Assembly: GCF_007990715.1 (NCBI RefSeq)
Contig: NZ_BJWY01000058.1
Coordinates: 1 to 42,294 of the forward strand
Reading direction: 5' to 3'
DNA from: Nocardia seriolae NBRC 15557
GTDB taxonomy: Bacteria > Actinomycetota > Actinomycetes > Mycobacteriales > Mycobacteriaceae
DNA length: 42,294 nt
This document shows, piece after piece, positions 23,867 through 32,249 of the stretch. Each line of letters starts with the position of its first letter. Within the stretch, counting starts at the first letter, position 1. The translations under genes and the position numbers were made by a program. The notes beneath the pieces were generated by a model. The model made no database searches. It saw only the letters and a list, made by a program, of their open reading frames with translations, and had not been told where the DNA came from.

Positions 23867-23895
23867 AAGTGGAGTCGTTTCCTCCACTTGTTTTT
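23867..23895 (+). terminator. Orphan terminator-like hairpin upstream of sepIVA
   Basis: aagtggag (23867-23874) pairs perfectly with ctccactt (23882-23889) across a 7-base loop and is followed by gttttt. This is an intrinsic-terminator shape on the plus strand, yet no plus-strand gene precedes it. It lies 140 bp before sepIVA, between divergent genes. Confidence 0.6.
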
Positions 23896-24031
23896 GTGGT
23901 CTGTGAAACAGCCCATGTTTCGGAAAACCCGCGACACGCCGTGTCGGACCTTGTTGACAGCGCTGAGATTGGCAGACTGGCTTGCAGCGGAGAGTCTCGC
24001 CGTGAGTCCTGGCAGGAGAGTGGGGTAGCAC

Positions 24032-24778
24032 ATGTACCGGGTATTCGAAGCGCTCGACGAACTGGTGGCCATCATCGAAGAGGCCCGCGGCATTCCACCG
24101 ACCCGCAACTGCATCGTGCCGCGCGGCGAGGTCCTCGAACTGCTCGACGATGTCCGCGACGCGCTGCCCGGCGAACTCGACGACGCCCAGGACGTGCTGG
24201 ATCACCGCGACAAGATCGTCACCGACGCCCGCACCGGCGCCGAGACCACCGTCAAGACCGCGAACGAGCAAGCGCACCACACGGTTACCTCCGCCCGCGA
24301 CGAGGCCGATCGCATCCTCGCCGACGCCAAGGCGCACGCCGACCGCATGGTCGCCGAGGCCCGCGCCCACGCCGAGCACCTGGTCGCCTCCGCCGAGGAG
24401 GAGGCCGAGCGCACCGTCGCCGATGGCCAGCAGGAATACGACACCCTCACCGGCCGCGCCCGCGCCGAGGCCGACCGCCTGGCCGCCGCGGGCCAGGCCT
24501 CCTACGACCGCTCGGTCGCCGACGGCAAGGCCGAACAGGAACGCCTGGTCTCCCAGGCCGAGGTGGTCCGCGCCGCCCACACCGAATCCGCGCGCCTGAT
24601 CGACAATGCCCAGGCCGACTCCGACCGCCTGCGCCAGGAGTGCGACGACTACGTCGACGGCAAGCTCGCCGACTTCGAGGAGACCCTGAGCAGCACCCTG
24701 CGCATCGTCGGCCGCGGCCGACACCAGGTGCGTTCCGGTACGTCCGTCCCGGATTACGCCTCGGAGTTCCGCCGCTGA
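24032..24778 (+). CDS. sepIVA: SepIVA, DivIVA-domain septation protein
   Basis: A 248-residue DivIVA-type protein equivalent to Rv2927c. It starts MYRVFEALDELVAIIEEARG, has PRGEVLELLDDVRDALPGELDDAQDVLD, then a long heptad coiled coil of repeated Ala/Glu/Asp segments (ADRMVAEARAHAEHLVASA), and ends in the conserved LRIVGRGRHQVRSG tail. In mycobacteria SepIVA is essential, sits at the subpolar zone and septum and coordinates late division and cell-wall growth. The neighbourhood (coaD upstream, DUF177-rnc-mutM downstream) matches the mycobacterial one. Confidence 0.92.
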   Translation: MYRVFEALDELVAIIEEARGIPPTRNCIVPRGEVLELLDDVRDALPGELDDAQDVLDHRDKIVTDARTGAETTVKTANEQAHHTVTSARDEADRILADAKAHADRMVAEARAHAEHLVASAEEEAERTVADGQQEYDTLTGRARAEADRLAAAGQASYDRSVADGKAEQERLVSQAEVVRAAHTESARLIDNAQADSDRLRQECDDYVDGKLADFEETLSSTLRIVGRGRHQVRSGTSVPDYASEFRR

Positions 24779-24791
24779 ATCAGCAACGGAC

Positions 24792-24828
24792 AGCCCCGCT
24801 TCGACCCGTTTGGGTCGCGAGCGGGGCT
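24792..24828 (+). terminator. Intrinsic terminator of sepIVA
   Basis: agccccgct (24792-24800) pairs with agcggggct (24820-24828), with an inner cgaccc/gggtcg stem and a gttt loop, followed by ttt. It begins 13 bp after the sepIVA stop and separates it from the DUF177 operon. Confidence 0.88.
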
Positions 24829-24884
24829 TTCGGTATTGTGGTGTGGTTGCCCATTCCCCCATCCAGCGTGAGGTGAGTTCCTTA

Positions 24885-25544
24885 ATGCCTGCCGATTCCG
24901 GTAAGCCTTCGCGTCATCGTCATCAGGCGGTCGACGCGGGTTTCGTGCTGGATGTACGCAGTCTCGGGCGCGCGCCGGGGTCGATGAAGCAGCGGCAGCG
25001 GACATTCACCACCGAGAAGCGGATCGGGCTCGACCTGGTCGCCATCCCGGTGGGCGCCGAGATCGATATGGATCTCACGCTGCAGTCGGTGTCCGAGGGC
25101 GTGCTCGTCATGGGCACCGTCACCGCTCCCATCGAGGGCGAGTGCTCGCGCTGCCTCGAATCGTTCACCGACGAGATCGAATTGCAGCTCACCGAGCTGT
25201 TCGCCTACCCGGACAGCGCGACCGAGCAGACCACCGAGGAAGACGAGATCCACCGTCTCGTCGACGACATGATCGACCTCGAACCGGTCGTCGTGGACGC
25301 CGTCGGCCTGGAGCTTCCGCTGCAGCCGCTGTGCGAGCCGGACTGCGCCGGTTTGTGCCCGGAATGCGGCGTCAGGATGGCGATTGCGGGTTCCGGCCAC
25401 GGTCATGAGATACTTGACCCTCGCTGGGCCGGGCTCGCCAATTTCAACGCTGAGTCCCCCGACGCAGACACTGTGTCGGACCCATCAACCGATTCCACCC
25501 TTGCGGGACACAACGGTGCCGCAAGTAAGACAGAGGAGAGCTAG
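24885..25544 (+). CDS. DUF177 (YceD-like) protein
   Basis: A 219-residue protein of the YceD family, nearly always next to rpmF and linked to 23S rRNA or ribosome maturation. A typical DUF177 core (GVLVMGTVTAPIEGECSRCLESFTDEIELQLTELF, split at Cys-Ser-Arg-Cys) is followed by LEPVVVDAVGLELPLQPLC and a second Cys cluster CEPDCAGLCPECG, a likely zinc site. ATG 24885 (MPADSGKPSRHR) lies after a GAGGTGAG site. The tail after about residue 190 is Ser/Asp-rich and disordered. rpmF starts two bases after its stop. Confidence 0.88.
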   Translation: MPADSGKPSRHRHQAVDAGFVLDVRSLGRAPGSMKQRQRTFTTEKRIGLDLVAIPVGAEIDMDLTLQSVSEGVLVMGTVTAPIEGECSRCLESFTDEIELQLTELFAYPDSATEQTTEEDEIHRLVDDMIDLEPVVVDAVGLELPLQPLCEPDCAGLCPECGVRMAIAGSGHGHEILDPRWAGLANFNAESPDADTVSDPSTDSTLAGHNGAASKTEES

Positions 25545-25546
25545 TC

Positions 25547-25729
25547 GTGGCCGTTCCGAAGCGCCGGATGTCCCGTGCCAACACCCACGCGCGTCGCAGC
25601 CAGTGGAAGGCCACCGCGCCGACCCTGATCACCTGCCCGAACCGCGCCTGCGGCCAGCAGACCCTGCCGCACATCGCGTGCCCCTCCTGCGGCACCTACA
25701 AGGGCCGTCAGGTCACCTCCGCGATCTGA
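25547..25729 (+). CDS. rpmF: Ribosomal protein bL32, zinc-binding form
   Basis: A 60-residue 50S subunit protein: MAVPKRRMSRANTHARRS at the start and a zinc ribbon CPNRACGQQTLPHIACPSCG with four cysteines, so this is the Zn-containing paralogue. The first pair is CX4C, a form I know from other actinobacteria. A GGAGAG site precedes the GTG start. It stands between DUF177 and rnc, the usual order. Confidence 0.95.
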   Translation: MAVPKRRMSRANTHARRSQWKATAPTLITCPNRACGQQTLPHIACPSCGTYKGRQVTSAI

Positions 25730-25746
25730 TTCGCGTTCAGCCGACC

Positions 25747-26517
25747 GTGACCGCCAGCAAGGATGCGGCGGGTTCCACCGCCGTAGGTGATGCAGCCGAC
25801 CACGCCAGCCTGCTCGAGGCACTGGGCGTGGACGTACAACCGGGGCTTCTGCGCTTAGCGCTGACGCATCGGTCGTACGCCTACGAGAACGGTGGCCTGC
25901 CGACCAACGAGCGCCTGGAATTCCTGGGCGATTCGGTGCTCGGACTGAGCATTACCGAGCGCCTCTATCTCGAGCACCCGGACAAGTCCGAGGGTGAGTT
26001 GGCGAAGCTGCGCGCGAGCGTGGTCAATATGCACGCGCTGGCCGAGGTGGCCCGCGGTCTCGGGGCCGGCGGTCTCGGCCGCCATCTCCTGCTCGGCAAG
26101 GGCGAGGAGCTCACCGGCGGCCGCGACAAGCCGAGCATTCTCGCCGACGGCATGGAGTCGCTGCTGGGTGCGGTGCACCTGGAGCACGGCATCGATGTGG
26201 CACGCAGCGTCGTGCTGCGGCTGTTCGCCGAACTGCTCGAGCGCGGTCCCCGCATGGGGGCCGGGCTCGACTGGAAGACCAGCCTGCAGGAGTTGACCGC
26301 CGAGCGCGGCATCGGCGTGCCCAGTTACGAGATCACCTCCACCGGACCCGACCACGACAAGGAGTTCACCGCTACCGCGGTGATCGGTGGAAACGGTTAC
26401 GGCCAGGGGGTGGGCCGCTCCAAGAAGGAAGCGGAACAGAAGGCCGCGGGCGCGGCCTACAAGGCGTTGCACGCCGAGAACGCGCCCGAGGGTTCGGCTG
26501 ACGGCTCCAAGAGCTAG
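25747..26517 (+). CDS. rnc: Ribonuclease III
   Basis: A 256-residue double-strand-specific endoribonuclease for rRNA and mRNA processing. The signature ERLEFLGDSVLGL and the second acidic helix DGMESLLGAVHLEHG carry the metal-binding residues; a C-terminal dsRNA-binding domain runs from DWKTSLQELTAERG to KKEAEQKAAGAAYKAL. GTG 25747 gives the expected length; the frame is open upstream through rpmF. Its TAG is directly followed by the ATG of mutM. Confidence 0.95.
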   Translation: MTASKDAAGSTAVGDAADHASLLEALGVDVQPGLLRLALTHRSYAYENGGLPTNERLEFLGDSVLGLSITERLYLEHPDKSEGELAKLRASVVNMHALAEVARGLGAGGLGRHLLLGKGEELTGGRDKPSILADGMESLLGAVHLEHGIDVARSVVLRLFAELLERGPRMGAGLDWKTSLQELTAERGIGVPSYEITSTGPDHDKEFTATAVIGGNGYGQGVGRSKKEAEQKAAGAAYKALHAENAPEGSADGSKS

Positions 26518-27375
26518 ATGCCCGAACTTCCCGAGGTCGAAGTCGTCCGGCGCGGGCTCACCGAGCATGTGGTGGGCCGCGTCCTGGACCGGGTGACCGT
26601 CAAGCATCCGCGCTCGGTGCGCCGCCACGAACTCGGCGGAGACGATCTCGCCGCTCGATTGACCGGTCTGCGCGTCGAGAACGCGCAGCGGCGGGGCAAA
26701 TTCCTGTGGCTCACCTTCGATGAGCCCGATACCTCTCTCGTCGTGCATCTCGGCATGTCCGGGCAGATGCTGGTGCAGCCCGCGACCGCGCTGCTGGAGA
26801 AGCACGCGCACATCATCGCCGCCCTCGACGACGGGAACGAACTGCGGTTCGTGGACCAGCGCACCTTCGGCGGCTGGATGCTCTCGGATCTGGTCGAGGT
26901 GGACGGCACCTGGGTGCCCGAGTCCGCGGCGCACATCGCGCGCGACCCGCTGGATTCGCTCTTCGACGCCGATGCCGTCGTGAAGACATTGCGCGGCAAG
27001 CAGTCCGAGATCAAACGGCTACTGCTGGATCAGACCGTGGTGTCCGGGGTCGGCAATATCTACGCCGATGAGGCGCTGTGGCGGGCCAGGATCCACGGTG
27101 AGCGCCCTGCCGCCAAGCTGACCAAGCCCGCGCTGCACTCTCTGCTCGTCGAGACGCAGCACGTGATGGGTGAGGCACTCCAGGCCGGAGGCACCTCCTT
27201 CGATGCCCTCTACGTCAACGTGAACGGGCAATCCGGGTACTTCGAACGCTCGCTCAACGCCTACGGGCGCGAGGACGAGCCCTGCCGCCGCTGCGGCGCG
27301 ATCATGCGCCGGGAGAAGTTCATGAACCGTTCGTCTTTCTCCTGCCCGCGCTGCCAGCCCCGCCCGCGCGGCTGA
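26518..27375 (+). CDS. mutM: Formamidopyrimidine-DNA glycosylase
   Basis: A 285-residue Fpg/MutM that removes 8-oxoguanine and related lesions. The catalytic N-terminus MPELPEVEVVRRGL (Pro2, Glu3), the RRGKFLWL loop lysine, the helix-two-turn-helix (LLDQTVVSGVGNIYADEALW) and a four-Cys zinc finger (CRRCGAIM...SCPRCQ) are all intact. There is no gap after rnc, so they share an mRNA, as in mycobacteria. Confidence 0.95.
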   Translation: MPELPEVEVVRRGLTEHVVGRVLDRVTVKHPRSVRRHELGGDDLAARLTGLRVENAQRRGKFLWLTFDEPDTSLVVHLGMSGQMLVQPATALLEKHAHIIAALDDGNELRFVDQRTFGGWMLSDLVEVDGTWVPESAAHIARDPLDSLFDADAVVKTLRGKQSEIKRLLLDQTVVSGVGNIYADEALWRARIHGERPAAKLTKPALHSLLVETQHVMGEALQAGGTSFDALYVNVNGQSGYFERSLNAYGREDEPCRRCGAIMRREKFMNRSSFSCPRCQPRPRG

Positions 27376-27493
27376 GACCAGCGGGTTTTCTTCCTTTCCC
27401 GGTCCGCCCGGCGGAACGAGACCTCCCTATCGGCGGCTGCGGCGCGCTACCTTTTTCAGTAGCGGCATGCGTTGTGCCGCCTGGAGGAAACTG

Positions 27494-28075
27494 ATGCGCA
27501 AACTGACTTACTTCGTCTCGGCCACCATCGACGGATTCATCGCCACCGATGCGGGCTCGGTCGACTTCTTCCCGGTCGGGGGTGACCACGGGCCGGCGAT
27601 CATCGCGCAGTATCCCGAGACCCTGCCGACCAAGGTTCGTCAGGTCTTGGGCGTCGACAAACCCTGCCAGAACTTCGACACCGTCATCATGGGCCGCAAG
27701 ACCCACGACTTCGGCGTCCGCACCGGCACTTCCAGCCCGTATGCGCACCTGCGCCAGTTCGTGGTGTCCACCACGCTGCCGGAGAACCCGGCCCCGGATG
27801 TGGAATTGATCTCCGCCGATCCCCTGGAACGGGTGCGGGAACTCAAGCGCGAGAAGGGACTCGGCATCTGGCTGTGCGGCGGCGGCGAGCTCGCCCAGAC
27901 CCTCATGCCGGAGATCGACCAGGTGTTCCTGAAGCTCTACCCGATCGTGCTCGGGCACGGCCGCCCGCTGTTCGGCACGGGCGCGCGCCTGCCCGAGCCC
28001 ACCAGGTTCCGGGTGATCACCAGCCGCGTGTTCGAGGACGGCGTGGCCTTCATCAAGTACGGGCGCGTCCGCTAG
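27494..28075 (+). CDS. Dihydrofolate reductase-family protein (RibD C-terminal type)
   Basis: A 193-residue protein with the RibD-C/DHFR-like fold: KLTYFVSATIDGFIA at the start, DTVIMGRKTHDFG, LRQFVVSTTLP and the nucleotide-binding GLGIWLCGGGELAQTLM. Such stand-alone proteins are usually NADPH-dependent reductases of unknown substrate. ATG 27494 has an excellent GGAGGAA site. Its TAG overlaps the TAG of the convergent DUF350 gene through a shared CTAG (28072-28075). Confidence 0.85.
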   Translation: MRKLTYFVSATIDGFIATDAGSVDFFPVGGDHGPAIIAQYPETLPTKVRQVLGVDKPCQNFDTVIMGRKTHDFGVRTGTSSPYAHLRQFVVSTTLPENPAPDVELISADPLERVRELKREKGLGIWLCGGGELAQTLMPEIDQVFLKLYPIVLGHGRPLFGTGARLPEPTRFRVITSRVFEDGVAFIKYGRVR

Positions 28076-28524
28076 AGGATCGCGACCGCCACCACCAGGC
28101 CGATGGCGATGTGGGCGGCGGAGATGACCACGGACTCGGTGCGGAACTCCGGGTTCTTCAGCACCGTGCCGATATCGATGCCGAGCACGAACGCGATGAC
28201 CCGCACCGAGATCACCTGCGCCACAATGCCGACCAGCCCGTACACCGAGGCGGCGATCAGGCCCTCGGAGAGCCTGCCCGCCTGCGCGAAGATGGCCAGC
28301 ACCACGATCAGCGCCATGCTGACCATGGCGGCCGCGCTGACGACGATGGCATTGGGCATGCCGCGCGCCACCAGGGCGCGCAGGTTGCCGGGCGTGGTCC
28401 AGTCCACGGCCTGGAAGCCGATGAGCATCAGCGCCAGGCCGAGCAGGGCGTAGAGCACGATCGCGCCCACGCCGCGGCCGAGGGAATGCCAATAGCCCGC
28501 TTCGAGTGCGAGAGTCGTCGTCAT
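28072..28524 (-). CDS. DUF350 membrane protein (YjfL-like)
   Basis: A 150-residue integral membrane protein with four helices (AIVLYALLGLALMLIGFQ; AIVVSAAAMVSMALIVVLAIF; GLIAASVYGLVGIVAQVISV; a C-terminal helix VVISAAHIAIGLVVAVAIL). The DUF350 family includes E. coli YjfL. It is the last gene of a minus-strand run, 33 bp after an ATP-grasp ligase that is its usual partner. Confidence 0.85.
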   Translation of the reverse strand: MTTTLALEAGYWHSLGRGVGAIVLYALLGLALMLIGFQAVDWTTPGNLRALVARGMPNAIVVSAAAMVSMALIVVLAIFAQAGRLSEGLIAASVYGLVGIVAQVISVRVIAFVLGIDIGTVLKNPEFRTESVVISAAHIAIGLVVAVAIL

Positions 28525-28557
28525 CGGTGATCCTCCGGGTCGGGGTGAATCAGTGGC

Positions 28558-29721
28558 CTATTGCGGAATTCGGTGCGGGACGAAGGTGGAGCTGTCATCG
28601 GTGATGAGGCCGACGGTCTCCCGGATGCCCAGTCCCGCGGACGTGTCGCCCACGATCCAAGCACCCAGTACCGGCCGCATGCCGTCGAATTCGGGCAGCG
28701 GGTCCAGCAATTGGTAGACGTAGCCCTCTTCGCCGTAGACGCCGCCGGTGGCGGTCTCCAGGCTCGCGCCGACGATGGTCATGTTCGCGCCCTCGCGGCC
28801 CAGTTTGGGCTTGCGGATGTACTCGGTGAGCTCGTGCGGGTCGTCGAGGTAGGCGGGCAGCAGGTTGGGGTGGCCCGGGTACATCTCCCACAGCACGGCC
28901 AGGATGGCCTTGTTGGACAGCAGGGTCTTCCAGAGCGGTTCGATCCACGCGGTTTCCGGCAGCGAGGACACCACGCGCTTGCCGAAGTCGTCGTCCAGGG
29001 CCCATTCCCACGGGTACAGCTTGAAGATGGCCTCGATGGGCGCCTCGGCCAGATCCACGAAACGGCCCAGCTCGGTGTCGAATCCGACCTCCTCGATGGG
29101 CAGGGCGACGGTGTCGAAACCGGCCTCGGCGGCGGTCTCCTGCATATAGGCGGTGGTGACATTGTCCTCACCGGAGGCGTCCGCGCTGGACCAGGAGAAG
29201 TGCAACTGACTGCCCGGCAGGGTGTCGCGCAGCTCGCCCCAGCGCTCGACCAGCTTCTCGTGCAGGGAGTTCCACTGGTCGTCGTCGGGGTGGGTGTCGG
29301 TCAGCCAGTGCCACTGCACGATTGCCGCCTCCAGCAGGGAGGTGGGCGTATCGGCGTTGTACTCCAGCAGTTTCGCCGGGCCGCGGCCGTCGTAGCGCAG
29401 GTCGAAGCGGCCGTAGACGTGCGGGTCGGAGCGGTGCCAGGACTTGGTGATGGGCTCCCAACTCCACTGCGGCAGACCGAAATCCGCGAAACGCTCGGTC
29501 AGCACCACCTGTTCGACGGCGTGCAGGCACATGGTGTGCAGCACCTCGACCTGGGCCTCCATGGCCAGGATCTCGTCCATGTCGAACTCGTAGTGCACCG
29601 ATTCGTCCCAGTAGGGCCGGGGCTGACCGTTCGCGTACTGCCCGGGCGAGCCGTAGACCAGGCCCTGACCCTCGATGATCCGCTGCCAGCCCGGCCGCGG
29701 AGCGCTGCGCACTCGCCGCAC
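28558..29721 (-). CDS. Glutathionylspermidine synthase-like ATP-grasp ligase (YjfC-like)
   Basis: A 387-residue protein of the synthase half of the glutathionylspermidine synthase family, without amidase domain. Visible blocks are WDESVHYEFDMDEILAMEAQ, VYGRFDLRYDGRGPAKLLEYNADTPTSLLEA, FKLYPWEWALDDDF, LLSNKAILAVLWEMYPGHPNLLPAYL, the ATP-grasp loop KPKLGREGANM and a conserved end. It probably forms an amide bond between a peptide and an amine; the substrate is unknown. The GTG start overlaps the previous stop (TAGTG) and has GGAGG upstream. Confidence 0.88.
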   Translation of the reverse strand: MRRVRSAPRPGWQRIIEGQGLVYGSPGQYANGQPRPYWDESVHYEFDMDEILAMEAQVEVLHTMCLHAVEQVVLTERFADFGLPQWSWEPITKSWHRSDPHVYGRFDLRYDGRGPAKLLEYNADTPTSLLEAAIVQWHWLTDTHPDDDQWNSLHEKLVERWGELRDTLPGSQLHFSWSSADASGEDNVTTAYMQETAAEAGFDTVALPIEEVGFDTELGRFVDLAEAPIEAIFKLYPWEWALDDDFGKRVVSSLPETAWIEPLWKTLLSNKAILAVLWEMYPGHPNLLPAYLDDPHELTEYIRKPKLGREGANMTIVGASLETATGGVYGEEGYVYQLLDPLPEFDGMRPVLGAWIVGDTSAGLGIRETVGLITDDSSTFVPHRIPQ

Positions 29722-30716
29722 TAAGAACCTCCACTACCCTTGACTTTCGCGCCGAGTCCGCCGCGCTGAATCGTGCTGCCGCTCTTGGTCTTCACCGTCG
29801 CACCCGACGGCGCACTGATGCTGCCCCCGGTCGGCGCGCGGCCGATGGTGCCGGTGCCGCCGTAGTAATAGCGGTACGAGTGCCCCGCCAGGAAGAAGAA
29901 GCCCGGGTGAATCCCGCTGTCTCCCCGGCTCGTCGCGTCCGAGCAGTAGTTGTCCGGAACCACGATCTCCTGATTGTCCTGCGTGGCGGTGACACTCTGA
30001 CCGTTCCCGGTGGGCACCGTTTCGCCCTTGTTGGCCACCACCGTGCAATAGGCGGTCACCTCGGGTCCGCTCCACGCCTCGGCCACCAGGTACCCGCCGC
30101 CCACCAGCGCCGCGATCCCCACCACGGCCGCGCCGCCGATGAGCACCCGCTTCTTCTTGCGCCGCTTGGCCTCCGCCGCCTCGGCCTCGGCTCGCTCCTG
30201 GTCCTCGGCCCGCTTGCGAGCCTTCTCCCGGGCCCGCGCCTCGGCCACCGTCGGCGGCCGCGGCTGCGTGATCCCGGCTTCCTGCGTGGTCATGGTCCCG
30301 CGCCGCGGCGGCGCGTCCGCCACCGGCAATACCGGCTCCGCGGGCTCCGATGACGGCCCGGGCATGCCGAATCCGGCCGGGCCGGGCGCGGCAGCGAAAT
30401 CGGCGGGCAACGGCAACGTCGGCTGGATTTCACCCGGTTGACCCGGGCTCGGCGTGGATTCGAACGGGCCGGGCGTATCGAACCCGAGGGTGGGCTCGTT
30501 GCCGGTGGGTTGGGAATCGGCCGGGAATTGCACGGTCGGTTCGTTGCCGCCGTCCGTGGGCGGGACGGGGTCGTCCTCCGGGTACGGGGGCAGGGGGTGG
30601 TGTTCGTAGCCCGGGTGGGCGGGATCGGTTGGGGTGGTTTGGGATTCGGCAGGGTGTTCGGGGTCGGGCGCGGGACGGTTCGGGGGGTTCGGGCCGGTAG
30701 GGCGGTCTGTGGGCAT
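29721..30716 (-). CDS. Pro-rich single-pass membrane protein with DUF1190-like tail (YjfM-like partner)
   Basis: 331 residues. The first 150 are Pro/Gly/Glu-rich and disordered. A basic and acidic helix (ARAREKARKRAEDQERAEAE) leads to KRRKKKR and one membrane helix at about 191-214, so the N-terminus is inside. The outer part (217-331) has two cysteines (TAYCTVV; PDNYCSDAT), a YRYYYGGTGTIG stretch and a Gly/Ser-rich end with STIQRGGLGAKV. That end resembles the RRGGFG-type tail of DUF1190 proteins, which accompany DUF350 and the YjfC-type ligase in enterobacteria. The order of genes is as expected for that triad. GGAG precedes the ATG. Confidence 0.6.
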   Translation of the reverse strand: MPTDRPTGPNPPNRPAPDPEHPAESQTTPTDPAHPGYEHHPLPPYPEDDPVPPTDGGNEPTVQFPADSQPTGNEPTLGFDTPGPFESTPSPGQPGEIQPTLPLPADFAAAPGPAGFGMPGPSSEPAEPVLPVADAPPRRGTMTTQEAGITQPRPPTVAEARAREKARKRAEDQERAEAEAAEAKRRKKKRVLIGGAAVVGIAALVGGGYLVAEAWSGPEVTAYCTVVANKGETVPTGNGQSVTATQDNQEIVVPDNYCSDATSRGDSGIHPGFFFLAGHSYRYYYGGTGTIGRAPTGGSISAPSGATVKTKSGSTIQRGGLGAKVKGSGGS

Positions 30717-30744
30717 TGGTCGACTCCGTGGGCTTGCCGCTCGC

Positions 30745-31026
30745 TTAGCGTTCTTCGAATCCTGACATGCCGCCCTGGGCGGTGTTCCAGTCTTCCACCA
30801 CCAGGTTTACCCGGCCCGGTGTTGTACCGGAACGTAGCAGTTCGAGCAGGGTTTCGCAGCGATCGCGGGGTCCTTCGGCCACAACGTGTACGCGGCCGTC
30901 GCGGTGATTGCGGGCGTAGCCGGTCAGGCCCAGCTCCAGGGCGCGCGAGCGGGTCCACCAGCGGAAGCCGACACCCTGGACAGAGCCGTGCACCCAGGCA
31001 CTGAGCCGGACCGGGGTAGTGCTCAT
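30745..31026 (-). CDS. acyP: Acylphosphatase
   Basis: A 93-residue enzyme hydrolysing carboxyl-phosphate bonds. VHGSVQGVGFRWWTRSRALELGLTGYARNHRDGRV contains both signatures (the phosphate loop with catalytic Arg in GVGFRWW, and the catalytic Asn in YARNHRDG), quoted here in pieces. The ATG overlaps the OsmC stop (ATGA at 31023-31026), so the two are coupled. Confidence 0.93.
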   Translation of the reverse strand: MSTTPVRLSAWVHGSVQGVGFRWWTRSRALELGLTGYARNHRDGRVHVVAEGPRDRCETLLELLRSGTTPGRVNLVVEDWNTAQGGMSGFEER

Positions 31027-31475
31027 TCGTCGATGCGGAAGCTGAGGTTCACGGTGGTGCCGGCCTTGAGAGTACGGCCCACGGTGCACACCTTGTCGAT
31101 GGCGCGCTGCGCGGCCACCAGCAGTCGCTGGCGCGACTCCTCGTCGAGCGCGGACAGGTCGAGCTCGAATTCCTCGGTGAGCTCCGGGTACACCTCGTTC
31201 TCGCGGTCGGCGTCGCCGGAGACGTGCACGGTGGCGTCGAAATTCTCGCCCAGCCGCCGCGCGAGGGTGAAGTCGGCGCTGAGCCCGGAGCAGCCCGCGA
31301 GCGCGATCTTCAGCAGCTCACCCGGGGTGAACGCGCCCGGCACGCCCGCCGATGCGATGAGCACCTCGCCGCCGCGGTTGTTGCGGCCGGTGTAGGCGCG
31401 GGTGCCGGTGCGTTCGGCCCACAGCTTGACCGGGTCGGTGGCGGCGGTCTGCGGTGCGGCGGTCTGTTCGGACAT
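31023..31475 (-). CDS. OsmC/Ohr-family protein
   Basis: A 150-residue protein of the OsmC superfamily of thiol peroxidases: AGVPGAFTPGELLKIALAGCSGLS contains the distal cysteine, and IDKVCTVGRTLKAG the second one. It probably reduces organic hydroperoxides in the cytoplasm. ATG 31475 (MSEQTAAPQ) has GGAGG nine bases upstream; the ATG at 31508 is less likely. Upstream on the same strand is a HAD phosphatase, 69 bp away. Confidence 0.85.
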   Translation of the reverse strand: MSEQTAAPQTAATDPVKLWAERTGTRAYTGRNNRGGEVLIASAGVPGAFTPGELLKIALAGCSGLSADFTLARRLGENFDATVHVSGDADRENEVYPELTEEFELDLSALDEESRQRLLVAAQRAIDKVCTVGRTLKAGTTVNLSFRIDE

Positions 31476-31544
31476 AGGAAGATCCTCCCATTGAGTCACC
31501 CGGGACAACCATCTGGTTGCCGCTCGTTCGGAACACCGCCGTGG

Positions 31545-32204
31545 TCAGCCGAATTCCGCCATCAACTCCGGTGTGACGTCCTTCAGACTGTCGGCGACGT
31601 AGGCCGCGAGGGTGATCGCGTCCACCGCGGGCGGGTATTTGGGATGCGGCACCGCGATCACGGTCATCCCCGCCGCGTGCGCCGCCCGCAGCCCGTTGCT
31701 GGAATCCTCGATGGCCACACAGTCGTCCGGGACGATCCCGAGCCGGACGGCGGCCTCGAGATAACCGTCGGGCGCGGGCTTGCCGCGCGCCACCTCCTCG
31801 GTCGACACCGTCGCGGCGCACAACTCGGCAACTCCCATGTGCGCGAGCACCACATCGATGAGCCGCCGCGGCGAGGAACTGGCCAGCCCCAGCGTGTAGC
31901 TCCCCGACAGCCGCCGCACGGTCTCGGCCGCCCCCGGCATGAGCGGCAGATGCCCGGCATACCGCGCGGCCATCCGCCCGATCACATCCTCGGCCACCTC
32001 CTCGGGAGTCCGCCGCCCATCGAGCAGATCCCTGCTCGTGTACTCCGCCCATTCGGCCGTACTCATCCCCATGAACCGATCCTGGGTGTCGGCCAGCCAC
32101 CGCCCACCCAACTCGCCGATGTACTCCCGCCGCACCTCCTCCCAAATGGGTTCGGTGTCGATGAGTACCCCATCCATATCGAAAACGATCGCGGCGACAG
32201 ACAT
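31545..32204 (-). CDS. HAD-superfamily phosphatase (beta-phosphoglucomutase-like)
   Basis: A 219-residue HAD hydrolase: nucleophile motif VFDMDGVLIDTEP near the N-terminus, alpha-helical cap, motif II LASSSPRR, the Lys in EEVARGKPAPDGYL and acidic motif VAIEDSSNGLRAAHAAGM. This set is typical of sugar-phosphate phosphatases of the PGMB/GPP type; the substrate is not evident. ATG 32204 (MSVAAIVFDMDG) is the natural start. Confidence 0.88.
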   Translation of the reverse strand: MSVAAIVFDMDGVLIDTEPIWEEVRREYIGELGGRWLADTQDRFMGMSTAEWAEYTSRDLLDGRRTPEEVAEDVIGRMAARYAGHLPLMPGAAETVRRLSGSYTLGLASSSPRRLIDVVLAHMGVAELCAATVSTEEVARGKPAPDGYLEAAVRLGIVPDDCVAIEDSSNGLRAAHAAGMTVIAVPHPKYPPAVDAITLAAYVADSLKDVTPELMAEFG

Positions 32205-32249
32205 GGCTCCAATCGTCCACTGACCGGGATCGGGGATCGGAACCGGGTC

